A stretch of 64,000 bases of DNA from Serinus canaria (Eukaryota; Chordata; Aves; Passeriformes; Fringillidae), in the NCBI RefSeq assembly GCF_022539315.1, contig NC_066316.1, positions 26,433,245 to 26,497,244 on the forward strand, given 5' to 3'. The notes beneath the pieces are model-generated. The model ran no database searches, was not told the origin of the DNA, and saw nothing but the letters and a program-made list of their open reading frames with translations. Numbering within the stretch: position 1 is the first letter of the stretch; every line of letters begins with the position of its first letter. A program made the translations under genes and the position numbers. Shown here one piece after another: positions 11,341-24,110 of this stretch.

Positions 11341-14300
11341 ACAAGTGATGAGACATGCAGTAGAGTTCACAAGGTCTTGCTGTGTTGTTATAGCTACTGG
11401 TCGCTTGAAGCCAGCAAACAGAATATGCTCTTAATTGATGTATTAATGAAATTCTTTCATTGCCACCTTGTTTGTTGAAAAATTTGGTGAGAAAATGAGT
11501 TAGTACAGCATAGATTTTTCTGTAATATCTTCATTAAAATACCAACTTGAGCTAGAAGGCCAGTGAAGAAGAAGAAAAATCAGCAGGAAACTATACATTG
11601 TAATTTACATTTGAAATGTGGATATGCAGCATGGGAGTTTTTTGCACTTCTCTTAATGCTCTCTACTGCCATGCATTACATTAATCTAGTGTCAGTTTAT
11701 GAAAGATACCAAGTGAGAAAATTCTCATTAGTTAACATTCATGATATATACAGGATGATTTATCTCTTCCTAAATGCAAAGTACTAAGAATTCATGCTCA
11801 CCTACATCACAAAGGTGAGTTCCTTTTCTGTTTGTAGAAATAATATGCCCCCAAAAATTGGGAGAACCAGCAGCAAATCCCACAACAGCCAGTGGGAACT
11901 GGTTTTCTCCTCCATTTCTTTGTGTCTGTGTTTTGAGTTCCTTGTGGAAATGGACTCAGATATTAATTTTTTATTGAGAAGATTCATCCTTTTGGACATG
12001 CAAAAATATAGTTTAGTCTGAATTGTTACATTAGGGTCAAAACCAAGCAAAGCTGCAGGATTTAAATTCCAGTTTAAACTCTGGCGTTCTAGGCAAGTTT
12101 ATTTCATTCTAATGATGTGACTATTCAGCGTGCTCTTAGTGCTGTTCCATCTGTCTCTGATTCAGAGACCCAATTTGATTACCTGAAGTGGTGTCTTTTT
12201 TGAGGAAGGCTGAACAATCCTGCCCATGAAACTTCCCATTTCTGGCCTCACTCTGACACTGTGTACTTTTCACAGACAGATGGTCACTGACTGATCACAG
12301 TACTTTCTGGGTATCTTCTGATGGCTGCTCAACCCCAGGAACAAAAAGGGAAAGTTGCCAAGTCCATTTGCTGCCTGTGAGTCCCCACTTCAGTCACACA
12401 GGAAAAGGCCTTGCCTCTAACCTGGGCAGTTGATGGCTGGGTTTTCTCTTCATGTGTATCCTCTAAAACTGATCTGTGGATTTGAGAGGAAACGAGCTTA
12501 ATATGCCATGTGCTTCCTATTTGTTGGAGGCATCGATGCTGAAGCTCTGTTGGCATGCTAAAATGTGAACATTTTTACAATGTAGCAGGTTATGGAAGCT
12601 GCTCTTGATAAATTCCAGCAACGGCATTTTACACTCCATGTGTTCCTTTCTGTGAATGACAGATTGCACTATTATGTCTCTAAAGAAGCTCTTGACAAGG
12701 GTGATTCAGGCACAAAGAAAGTGGAACACGTGTCTAATTCAGTGTTTCTAAATTCCCTAGCACATTTACACAGGACGGTGATCTTGTTCTCTCTGATATA
12801 CTAGAGCAAGCAAAAACACTGTTGAGTCTAAGTTAGACACTCCCTAATAACATCAGAGCCTCTGCTGATGTGAACTTACAAAGAAACCTCTGAGTTTGTT
12901 ATCTCTTCTTCACTCTTGACTGAATCTAGAGCTATATGTAGAAGTTCACCAGATTTTTTTCCTCTTAGCTGAACAGTAGAAGGGACTGTGGCAGATAGAC
13001 TAGAGGTAGATGATTTGACTTGCTGGATAGCAGGGATTGGAGATCAACCAGTCTACCTGAGTAACTACTAGAAGTCTTTGCCTTGAAAATAGAGTAACCA
13101 AGAAAAAATAATTGACATACATCCTGTATTCTGAAAGTGCTTCTTGCAAGAAGATAGTTCATAACCTTACCCAGTAGGAATCTTCCAGGCATAGGAATTA
13201 CCACTGGTTTTATCCTTTCGGTGGAACAAATAATGGGAACAAATTTCAAAGATATATTATTGCTTGTGATTGGCTAAATACTTAGAACACATATCATTAA
13301 CCACTAGGTGCTCTCTAAAGACAGCACACAAATCCAGTTGTAAATACTAGAAACACTGTGCCTGATTTGGAAACGTTCAGAATAACCCCAGCGTTCCTCA
13401 AATGCACATTTTAAACTTTGCTGAAGTCTGTTTTGTGGTTTATTCTTCAGCCTTCTAGGTGGATACATGAGTTTCCATTTCAAGTTTTAGCTTAATGACT
13501 TCACTTAAGAAGCAGGAGAAGAGGGAAGCTGTATGAATTAAACATTACATAGGATTTGGCAAAGCACATACAGGAATTCCATAAGGAAGAGTAAAAAAAA
13601 CCCAATCCCTACATAGCTGCACAAAGTTAGCAGTAACAACAAATAGTGCTGTTACCCTCTAAAAGGACACACTTTTCAGTCAGCCTTGGCTGGTGAAATG
13701 CAGAAGCTTCATGTGGATTACAATTTTTAAAATCTTTCAACATCAAAAAATAGAGGAACTGTAGTGTGTTTTTGTTTCAGAGTACTTTGCATGCAATCTC
13801 AAGATAAATTGGAGATACTGATTGTGTTTGTACCTGTGCCAGACGTTGTCGTTAGATATTTCTGTTTTGTTTCATCAGCCAGATGAACTTACCCAGGGAC
13901 ATTGATCAAATACCTACATTTAAAAGAACACACTGTCAAATTAGTGGATAGAAAGAGCACATTATGAGAGAGAAATTATCTGGTGAAAGATTTAAAGACT
14001 GACTCACTTGTGTTTTGTTTCATTAAATGTGGGGTAGTCCCCTTTCATTTTCCATTTAGCATGAACCTACTTGTACTCCATTACAGTATCAGCCTTAGAA
14101 GAAACTCACTGGCTTGGGACACACGGGAGCCTCCTTGGAAAAAATACAACTTCCCTTATTACAGATTCTAGATTGCATTGAAGTGTAGTGCCTGGGCTAG
14201 CTTATCCCACAGGCCTTCCTGGAGATATTCCTGTGCACTCCAGCAAGTCTCATGGCTGCAAAGTGTTGTGGTGTGCTGCAGGAGCCTTCCCAGATGGCCA

Positions 14301-14810
14301 GGGTGGTGGCTGCTTCTCCAAAGGGAAGGATTTGGGACAGCAAAGGGTCCACCCACCCCTCTCAGGGATGCAGAATACGTTCTCAAGAGGAAAATACAAA
14401 AATCCCTAGGAAAACTATTTGGACATTGTCCTTCCCCTCCTCCCTCTTAGATGCTCTTGGAAGAAAATCTTGATCCTTTTAGTTAGTGTCAAGGGAGCAG
14501 CTTGTTGTGATAATGGAGGGGTGAAGATGGGGCTGGAGAGTGAGCACATGTGACTTAGTGGACATCCAGACAAGCAGAAAAAAAGAAAGAAATGGATTTA
14601 AAAAGGCTTCAGAAGTTACAGCTGAGAATATTTTATCTTTGTTTTGGTAACACTGGGTAATGTCATTCAGGTTGGCTAAAAGCCCTTGCTCTTCAAAAGA
14701 GTTGTCAAAGATTTATTTTATAAAAATGTAAGCAAAAGACACACCAAACACTTGGTGTTTCATGTTTTTTAGGTCTTTGTGTCAGTGGTAATTTCTTGCT
14801 GTCATATTTA

Positions 14811-14874
14811 TGATACACTAAGTATTTCTAGAAAGCAAATACTTCTGTCCTCTGATTGATACCTATGTGATACC
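14811..14874 (+). promoter_or_regulatory. Cluster of three TGATAC SIX-type cores
   Basis: TGATAC occurs at 14811-14816, 14857-14862 and 14868-14873. The last two extend to TGATACC and are spaced 11 bp apart, about one helical turn. TGATAC is the core recognised by SIX homeodomains. Function is inferred. Confidence 0.3.
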
Positions 14875-16300
14875 CAACTATTTCTCTCTGGGTATGTTAT
14901 CTGTATAAATGTACAGAGCCCAGAGGACCCTGGAGCCCACCCCCATCCTGCACAGCAAGAGCAGCCCATTGCTGGCCCAGGTGAGAACTCAGACACCTCC
15001 ATTCATTTTCATCTCGGTGGGGGATGCCTGAAAGGCCTCTGCCTGATATGGCAAGGAAGCCCCAAGGTGGGAAGAGCCATCTGGCTGCAACTGAGGCTGT
15101 TCCTCCCGTGTGCTTGCCTGCTTTCTGCCCTCCAAATGTTGTGACATTCCTACTTTGGTGCAATATTGTGGCACGTCATTGAGTGCTTTGGTTTGCTCAG
15201 GCCATGCTCACCTTTAAGCCCCACACCTCAGGTACCTCGAAGCTGAGCAAGCAGGCATGGAAAAGGTTCCCAGCAGGATTTCACATGGAAGAAACCCAGT
15301 GTTACTAGTCTTACCCTTAGCCTGTTAGCCCTCACATCAGTTGCACCAGTGTGTGCTCCTTGCTGTGAGGGATCCTGGCAAATGGGCCTCTTCCCTTCCT
15401 AATCCAGGTGGTCCATGGAGAGCTGCCATTCCAAAGCCAAGCTTCACGGCTCAAACTCACAGTTCACAGAGAAAGTGCCCTGTATAAATTGTCAGCTTTG
15501 AAGCCAAGCCCTTCCCCACTTAGCCTGCATGGTAAATCAAGCTTTGGTGCTACTTTCCATCCAGCTCCTTACACAAGTAGTCTGATTTAGCTTTGTGGCA
15601 GAAAAGTGTTTTAGCTGAAATGGGATTTTTCACAGAGTGGGGGATACACATGACTATTTTATTTGTAAAGTGGAAGGCTAAGAGATTGTAACAGGGAGTG
15701 CAGGTGCAGTTTCAAATCCCTGCCTGGCTGTCTCAGTACCTGGGCTTGGTGCCTGAATTCTCTCATGCTCAGATCTACAGCAGCACCACAACAAATCAGA
15801 ACCTTCCATGGAAGCTTTCACTCCTCATATTTAAAAAGACATTTCCATTAATGCCTGTGAATTTTTGCCCTGCGTCTTTTGGAAGTGAAAATAGCCAGCC
15901 CCCAGAACTACTGTACCATCCTTGTTCCCCAGAAATGTTAATTCATCATTAAAATTATTAAACAGTAAATGGCTGAGATGTGTTATTACAAGCTTGAAGT
16001 ATTTCCTTGGATTGTTTAAAAATCTCTGTTTTAATTTGAGTCATCTATTTTTTTTCCTTTTACAGTTTTGAGTGCTCTATCTTACCATATGTGAAACATT
16101 TCTTAAAGGTGTCAAAGTGACTTGTCATGGCTTTGGAATGAGAACTAAATTAAATGTCCATACTGTAACATACTTATATAAATAATGAGATATTCCAGTA
16201 TAAACCATTCATTTGGCAGTCATTTCTACATCAGCAAGTACTAAGTGCTATAGAATTCCTGCCTAAATTTGACACATGCAGAGAAAATCAGGAAGGGAAA

Positions 16301-16327
16301 TGTGTGTGTCTGTGTGTGTGTATGTGT
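16301..16327 (+). repeat. (TG)n microsatellite
   Basis: An interrupted TG dinucleotide run. Confidence 0.85.
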
Positions 16328-17243
16328 TTAGAATTTTATGGAAAAAGACAGCCCCTTGTAGTCTGTTGCCATGAAAGTATTTCTAGCATTTTTGGAAATA
16401 GTGCAAGGAGTTTAACAAAATATTCTGGATTCACAGCAGAATGCTGGAGCATTCATCTGTCTCCCTCTGAACTCCATAACTAGTTTGCATATTTCAGAAA
16501 CAGAAATGGATAAAAAAGACATTAATGAGCACAAGAATGATTTATTATGGATGATATAGAGTCACTGCTTTTTAGAAAAAATACATTAAATAAGAATTCT
16601 TCATAAAATAAAAAATGCTTCCTATTGAACATCGCTCAGAATTTGCTTATTGTATTCTATCACTGCATTGCCAGGTCTGGCATTTCTCATCCAAATAACA
16701 TTTGAAAGTGCCAGCAAGGCTTGTGGCCTGCAGAGCAAACCATGTTAGGAAAAATGCATGTACAGAAACACGACAGCAGCAAAGTGAGTTTTGCTGGGAT
16801 TCTGGATATGGCTCTGGAGGGCCCTTTTTCTTGCATCAGCTTCACAAACTTTCATGGCACCAGGCTAACAGTGATCAAAAATGTATAATAGATATTTGGT
16901 TCTGAGCTGTCTTTCAAACTGCCCAGGTACTTGAGCAGTGTTTTGGCTAAAAGGCTTTCTCACTCAAAGGTCCATGCACATATGCTTTGACAGCATACAT
17001 GGTAAAGAAACCTTGTACTCCAGGTGAATTTTATCTTTGGACAAATAGCATCACCTACCTGTTCTAATGATCTGATGGCAGCAGATCCTGCACCTGCTGA
17101 AGGGCAAGTCCCAGACCCCCAGTCTGACAGAGATGGCCCAAAGCAACCACAGAACTTTCTCACATTTAAAGACTCACTTCAGGTTCAAGTCTGAGATGTG
17201 CTGGTTGAGACACGGATATTTTGCTGGCACCAGGTGTGGCACA

Positions 17244-17303
17244 GTCTTTATATTTGTCCATGATTCATGGACAAATCTGTCTTTATATTTGCCCATGATT
17301 CAT
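17244..17303. repeat. 25-bp direct repeat pair with a 25-bp palindrome
   Basis: A 25-bp segment at 17244-17268 recurs at 17279-17303 with a single T/C difference (period 35 bp). The first copy overlaps a perfect palindrome with 12-bp arms (17252-17263 and 17265-17276) around one base. Confidence 0.85.
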
Positions 17304-18420
17304 CTCCAAAAACTGTATCATCTTGGATGATCTCTGAAATCTCTCTGGATTAAGAAATAAATAAGTTAACCATTCCACTATTTGTCTATGCCTCAGTGAC
17401 TTAAAAGATTGAAATAGTTTGTCACTTGGAATCAAAGTTCATAACTATAGCTATCAACTTGTAGCTTTTCATAGATTGCTTCATGTAAATGCAGAAGTGT
17501 TTCTTAGTAGTTTACAGATGCATTTCAGTTATCTTCAAAATGTGGTTAATTACATGAATTCACAAGCTTCCAGCAAATAATTTGATTGAGTGTTAATCTT
17601 AGTTGAATCATGTTAAACAAGACCATTTTTTGTCTTTATTGTAACCAATAGCTGAAGTTCATGGTCAGGAAGCACAAACCTTCCACTGCACTCTTCAAGG
17701 TTGTGTCCCTATCCTGTCATGAAGAGAAAATCTATCTGTGCTGGAATCTGGGGAGGACAAGAGTCCTAGCAAGGGCAGTGGTGTGCCTAAGACACCTTCC
17801 TGTAGTCTGGGTTGCACCTGTAGCATACAGGAGCTCGTGATGGCACCAGGCACCCCAGGTGACTCCAGAGGAGATAAACAGCTGGTTAAGTTAGACTCAT
17901 GAGGTGTTTTGGGATAGGAAATATTAGCTTCTTTCATGCTCTTTGTGCCCTCAACACACTCTTGCAATAGCATTGCAGGACCTTTTTTTCTATCCATCTA
18001 CTAGGGGTAATTTAATGACAGTTCATTGCTCACTTGTCCATGGGTTGTATGGATTTCATTAATTAAACATCTATTTTTTAAAGATTTTTGACCTGTATAA
18101 AGCAACAAAGTTTCTATGAGCTTTTTGCTTAAAACCCTCTCTGACAAGAATCTCACTAAATATTTGCTGATCTCAACTATGTTCCTACAGCTTAAAAACC
18201 TGTATCAATAACTCAAGGGTACAAATGTGTCAAGTGGTCGCAATTATCTTCTAAACAAACATTGGAAAAGAAAAAGGCACAAGCTAAGCCATAGAAAAAC
18301 ATGGTTAATGCACTCCAATTTACCTTGTCCAACAGTGACTCCATCACATAATGATGTATTTATGATGAGTGCATAGCAGAGTCTGAAACCTTATTTTTTT
18401 AAAAACTGAAAAGTGCTTAG

Positions 18421-18465
18421 TTTTCTTTTTTTTTTTTCTTTTTTTTTTTTCTTTCCCCCCTCCTT
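18421..18465. repeat. 45-nt T/C tract
   Basis: An uninterrupted pyrimidine run, mostly T with a short C block. Confidence 0.85.
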
Positions 18466-21400
18466 AATGGTGTCATGAGTCAGGGTGGAATTAAAAGACA
18501 ACTAGAGCCATATTGCACAATCAAGTTTTAAGCAGATTTGCCACAGAGTGCGATACATCCCACATGGAAAAAATCCTCTCAGCTCCTGCTGCCCACTCTG
18601 CACTAAACTGCATGAACACATCAAGTGGAACAGCTTTGGAAAGTGATTTTTGTGGGTACCAAAACACTTAGGATCTTTGCTCCATCATCACATCCTCTGA
18701 ACATTGGCCAGAAGGTTTCCTGCTTCAGAGACTGTTGGGGTAAAGAGATTAATGGGGAAGCTGATTATGTATTGGCTACTGATTCCAGCTCTGCAGAGAG
18801 GTAAAAGTCAAATAAAATTCATTATTTTGTAACATTGTCACAGTCTTTTAAATATATTATACTCTGAAGACTTCTGAAAGTCCCAGAGCAGTATTTTGAT
18901 ATGTTAATTTGAAAAAAGTGCTTTTTAGGAGAGTTCATGGAGACCGAATATTTTCTTGTGTTAGCGTTTCTATTTTTACATTGCCTTGCTTTCCCCCAAC
19001 ATTTTATTTCTCCATTAATTTTAATTAGGTTCTCACTGGATTTCAAGAACAGTAAAAGTACAGAAATGGGAAAAGTTTCTTGCCAAGACTGACCAAGATG
19101 TCAGAGAGATATAGTCCCACATCCTCCCACTCTTCATGTCCAAGGGTTCATATTTTCAATCCAGCACATGTCCCTCTCCTGCTCCTCTGCCCCGGATTCA
19201 AACACTGGTGGAATCTGTAGGGTGTTGACAAATTCTTATATTGGTAAGATAGCTATTTATCTAACTGCAACACAGGCACTCAAATTTCCCCTTGTCTCTT
19301 AACATGTAGCATTGTCCCATTTAGGAAATATTGGTGGTGTCAGATTCTCAGCACTGGGAGAGTGACACAAAAGAGCACTAAATCAGTGTCACTGGCACCT
19401 GGAAACAGCTGGTGGAGGAAGCAGCGCCCTCCAAACCAGTGAGTATGGCCCCAAGAAACAAAGTGTGTTTCTGGGAAAATCTGGGCCTGGGAATCTCTGA
19501 GGTGGCTCTGGTAGCACTGTAGCCAGATTTGCTGGGCACAGTGCTTGGGAAGAGTGAAGGAGATAGTGCAGTACCTGTGCTCCATGGACAGATGGAGTAG
19601 GTGGGGTCACACTCACCAACAGGGATGAGCCCTTCATGCATTCCGTGTTCTCACCATAGCCAGACAAAGCACTGGTCACATCCAGTGGCAAATACACAGG
19701 GCATTCCTGAGAGATAGTTTTCATCAGTGATGTGGGGTAGGACCAGATCCTTACAATTATGCATTTGTTCTAGTTACTAGCAAGGTGTTCTTCTGCATGA
19801 AGTGTTGGAAGGAGATGCTGTTTCCTGCAGATTAAATCATGGCCACAGTACCCTGTCATTTTAAAGGGGCAAAGCAACCCTTTTCTGCCTGAAGCTGAGG
19901 TGAACTGGAACAATGCCATCTTCACAAGGCTGAACTGAACAGTCTCTGGGTTGTCCAGAGTAGCACTTTAAATTTCTTTCCAGAGCAACCATGAGGGGAT
20001 AAGCCTGTGGAGGGGCTTACAGGGAGGTGGCTCCTCCTGGCTGTGTACCTGTCCCTCACTTGGCTCTTGTGGGCTAGCCCCCTCCCCATCCCCTCAGTTA
20101 CTCAACAGCACTCTTTCTGCAGTGGAAATCCCACTCAGAGAACTTCCCTTCTCTTTGCTGACCAGGGCTGAGCTCCAGGGCATTTCCCCCTCTGCTCCCT
20201 TTCAGTAACACCTGGCCAAGAGAGGAGAAGGAGAGGAGATGAAAAGAGAGAGGGGAGATGTAAAGACCAAGAGCCTTGTCTGTTACCTCATCCTTTCCCA
20301 CCACCTGATCAGGGGGAAGGGAAAGCAGTTGGAGCTCTGCTCCTTGGCAGCATCCCTTCCCCAGCCAAGTCTGGGGCAGAGGCTCAGGGGTACAAAAATG
20401 TGGTTTGCACTGCACACCTGACATGGGCACTGGGACAAAACTCTTTCCTGGAACAAACTGCTGTATGGGAATGGCATCTCCTTTGGGTGAAGTTGTTTTT
20501 AATGCTATAGAAGTGCTGTATGCCCTTGTCTCAGATGCTGATAACTTTCCTATCTCTTAGGCAGACCTTAGAGAAGAAGTTTACCACACAGGAATGCAGC
20601 CTCACACAATTCCCCACTACTCAAACATCCTTGAACAGGATCCAGATGATGTGGGCTCATGAGAGAGACTGAGCCATGGTTACAAGTTAGGGTCTACTTC
20701 AAGATCACTTCTACTCAGACAAATATTTACTTCCCACAGACATAGAGCTATACATTCTGTAAGACATTGCATTACCTTCCAGTATTTGGAATCACCTGAT
20801 CCATGTTTGGTTGATCTGATAGCTGCCTGAAGTATAGGTCACAGTGAGTTATCACACTTTTCTGGCAGCACTGAGTGGAAGGAAAAAGCTGTAAGAGAAA
20901 TGATCTATTGTCCTCAATTGCATGAACTTGGAATGGCAGATAAGAAGCAGATCCATAATTTCCATCTGCAGGAGGCAACCTTCCTGTATCTCCATGATCT
21001 CTACTGTAGATAAAGGTGGAGTAAACCTCTTGCCTTACAGAAAGCCCTCTGTCCTTTTGGTTTAGAGCATAAGCTCCCCTGGCAGTGTAACAGGCATATC
21101 AGCAAAAAAGCAGACTTTTCTTAATACCTCCCAAAGAGAATATGCATTTAATCATATGCTTCATTTTAAGCTTGTGCTTGAACTTCTACTACTTTTTAAT
21201 TTTGGATGTTAATAAAAATGTTTTGTGAGAGCATGTGAGTAATTCATAAGTGTATTTATAGCTATTATTTCCCAATTCACTCAATTTCCAACCAATTCTT
21301 GTTGGCAAAGAGAGGTGTGGGGATTTCTGTCCATGCTAAGGTTTCCACAACAACGAAGGTCTCCTTTCAGTCTCTTTCCAACAAGATTGGATTGATTAAC

Positions 21401-21670
21401 TATGCTACTGTTTATTTTGCTGTACCTGCCAAGTATATGGCAGTGCAGAAATAGGAAAAATTAGCCTAATGTGAATATGTGGACAACAGAGGATGCCAGA
21501 ACAAATATCATCCCTGAACATGCAATGATTCCCATTTGATTTCATTTCAGGACACCCATGATTCAGATGCAGCATCCAGACAAAGAAAACATCAGCTTCT
21601 AGTTCAATTTGGTAATTTTCTAACAAAACCAGCTGAGAACATTTACCAGAAAATTACAAAATTACATTCA

Positions 21671-21838
21671 TCTTTCTTTCTTTCTTTCTTTTCTTTCTTT
21701 TTCCTTTCTCTTCCTTCTTCTCCTTCTTCTCTCCTTCTTTCCTTCTTTCCTTTCCTCTCCTTCTTTCCTTCTTTCCTGTTTTCCTGTTTCTGTTCTGTTT
21801 CTTTCCCTTTCCTTTCATCTTGTCTTTTTTTCCCCTCT
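21671..21838. repeat. Long TTTC/TTCC polypyrimidine tract
   Basis: 107 consecutive pyrimidines at 21671-21777 are followed by a mostly pyrimidine stretch to about 21838. The first part is (TTTC)n and grades into TTC/TTCC units. The Lys/Glu/Arg-rich frame on the minus strand here is just this repeat translated. Confidence 0.9.
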
Positions 21839-23599
21839 CAACAGGGCCAGATCTACCCAACAAAAACCCTGATGGGAAATGGAGAAGTGTATGTTCAGAA
21901 AGGTAGGTGAGCAAGGAAAGCTGGAGACACAGTATGCTTTCAGAGCCTTGGGATCTTGTTTTAGGATTAGGATCCCAAAACAATGTTCATCTTACATGAA
22001 GTAAGTAACAGAGAAGACAGGAAATGGTAAGACAAATAAATCTTTCTGCTCCTCCTTTTCAACTTGATGTTGCACATGGAGAAACATTGAAGAGAGCCAA
22101 TGATGGAGGGGAAGAGGATGGTCTTCCAAGCTGGAAAGCCAACACTCTTTTCATGTTTCCCTTTCTTCTGTCCCTCACTGTAAGGACCCATCAACAATAC
22201 TCTGGATATGTGGCTGGACACTTGGTCATGAACTTGTTATCACACATGGATGCCCTTCGATTTCAGTGAAACTTTTCCATGGACACACCCAAAGAATTGA
22301 GGCAAGAAATGACAGGAAACAGAAATTCCTGCAGCCATTTCCTTTCAGATGGAACAGTGATCCTTTAGATAACATTTACAACTGTTTTTCTTCTGATTGT
22401 AATATCAGTAGCATTCTCAGAAAGCCCGACTGAGGTCAGAGCTGAGATTCAGGATGTGTACTGCACAGGGAACATAATCACCTATTGCTACATATCCCAG
22501 CTTCACACACAAAAAATCTGAACATGTTTACTGCTGACAAAATTTTGCTAAGAGTTCATATCAAATTCTAAGAGCAACCACTGGACTTTGAACGCTTTGG
22601 ATCAGAGCTGGGAGCAGTATTTCATTCTCAGTTCTTACAGTGACAGTGGATCAAATCAAAAGCCTGTTTCACATTTTCTTTGAATTATGAGAGTTCAAAT
22701 TCCAGATCATAGCTCTGCTGTTCAGTGGATATATATTCATTGGCATTAGTGTTTCTGAATGGATTAGCTCAGCCATTGTGGAATACAGACCCTACAGTTT
22801 GCTTCAAGATAAGCATGAGCAGTGTTGGAGCAAACATTTTGGATATCTTCCAAGAGAAAAGACTTGCTCATGGAAACTAAATGTTCTGTAGAGAAGTTGT
22901 GAATTTGATGAGTCTGTTGAAAGCAGTCCAGCAGGCGTGTGACCAAAACTTGACTATTTTTCAGTCAGTTCACCTATGTTCCTTTTCCCTCCCAGGCTCC
23001 ATCAAACTCCATGGGCTGACACAGCCCCACAGAAGAGCTGGGAAAAATCAAAGGCAGGTTTGGGTTTCTGGGGAGCATATTTTGGACTACAGCTCCAGAA
23101 ATTTTTACAGTGACAGTACTGTCCTCAGGTAGAGTACTCTAGGAGTTTTGGTTACACTTTCAACTAGAAACTCTAAAAATATCACTGCTCTCCCACAAGA
23201 GGAAATTAATTTTTAACATGTAGTTTTGTGTCATCATGCCAATCCACCAGAGTTCTGCCTCAGCAACCACTCAGGGATGTAGAAGCTGTGTCCAAACTGT
23301 TTGTGATGTCTTTGCCACCAGGATCAGACTCAGTGGAGAAAGTGAGGCTAGCATGTGCTCCAGCTTCCCACAGCATGCCGGTGGGAGTGGAGCTGTTCAG
23401 GTCCTTGGGCTGGGACTAACTCCTCTCCTGATTTATCCTAAACCCAAAGAAGGCTTCAAGTGCAACATCATGGGCTTTTTTGTGTACCAGAGAGAAGAGC
23501 TCAGCAGAGGGTACCAACTATGTCCAAAGAGCCAGTTGGTAGTTGCAGAGACATACTGGATATGACCTCATTACCCAGAAATGGAAGGCTTTCTATGTA

Positions 23600-24110
23600 A
23601 ACCATTTACTCAAGTAAAATTATGTCACATATGCTTACTTTCACCAGCTCTATTTATTAAAAACATTGCTAACATGTTCCTTGATAACTTAATTTATGAA
23701 GTTTATGACAAATTTCTTTCTTAATTGAAATATGTCAGGTTTCTAAATACTGAGGTTAATTATCCCTCCTTTTCTAGTTGAAGGCTGACCTTTAATTATA
23801 CGATATTAATCCACATATTGTATGAATTATGTGAAATATCCATTTTGTATGTAGAGGGAGAGGTGTATGTATTATTGTAGTGGAGTACAGTTACATAATT
23901 ATTTTTAATTTAGGATATCAGCTTAATTAAATACTTGCAGAAACCAAGCTTTTTCAGGAAATTTGCAATTACAATCAATTTGAATGTACAGCTACATTAA
24001 TATGGTGACAAGCCCAATAATAAAAATGAACTAAGTAATTATGGGCAGGTGCTGAACAGATGTGTAAATAGAAGGTCTCTGCATGGAACATTGTTATATA
24101 TCATTTTGAA
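23600..24110. promoter_or_regulatory. Candidate homeodomain-rich enhancer
   Basis: This AT-rich block has four TAATTA cores (23793-23798, 23896-23901, 23924-23929, 24036-24041), a TAATCC OTX/PITX-type core (23807-23812) and an exact MEF3 site TCAGGTTTC (23735-23743), the classical SIX-binding motif. It has the non-repetitive texture of conserved noncoding DNA. Conservation and activity are not shown. Confidence 0.35.

Larger units (their letters stand above)
6731..23580. other. Gene desert, AT-rich and CpG-poor
   Basis: No gene is supported. Open frames are short, mostly under 95 codons; several lack an ATG start and none has a domain I recognise. The stretch holds microsatellites near 8781, 11294, 16301, 18421 and 21671. 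It also holds a cluster of SIX-type cores near 14.8 kb and a duplicated palindromic segment near 17.26 kb. CpG dinucleotides are rare, consistent with long-term methylation. Confidence 0.75.

Noticed and set aside
21654..21983. Lys/Glu/Arg-rich minus-strand frame of 109 codons
   Set aside because: It is the translation of the TTTC/TTCC microsatellite.
22692..22725. Possible second MIR-like B-box (GAGTTCAAATTCCAG)
   Set aside because: The match is short, with no convincing tRNA-like head before it.
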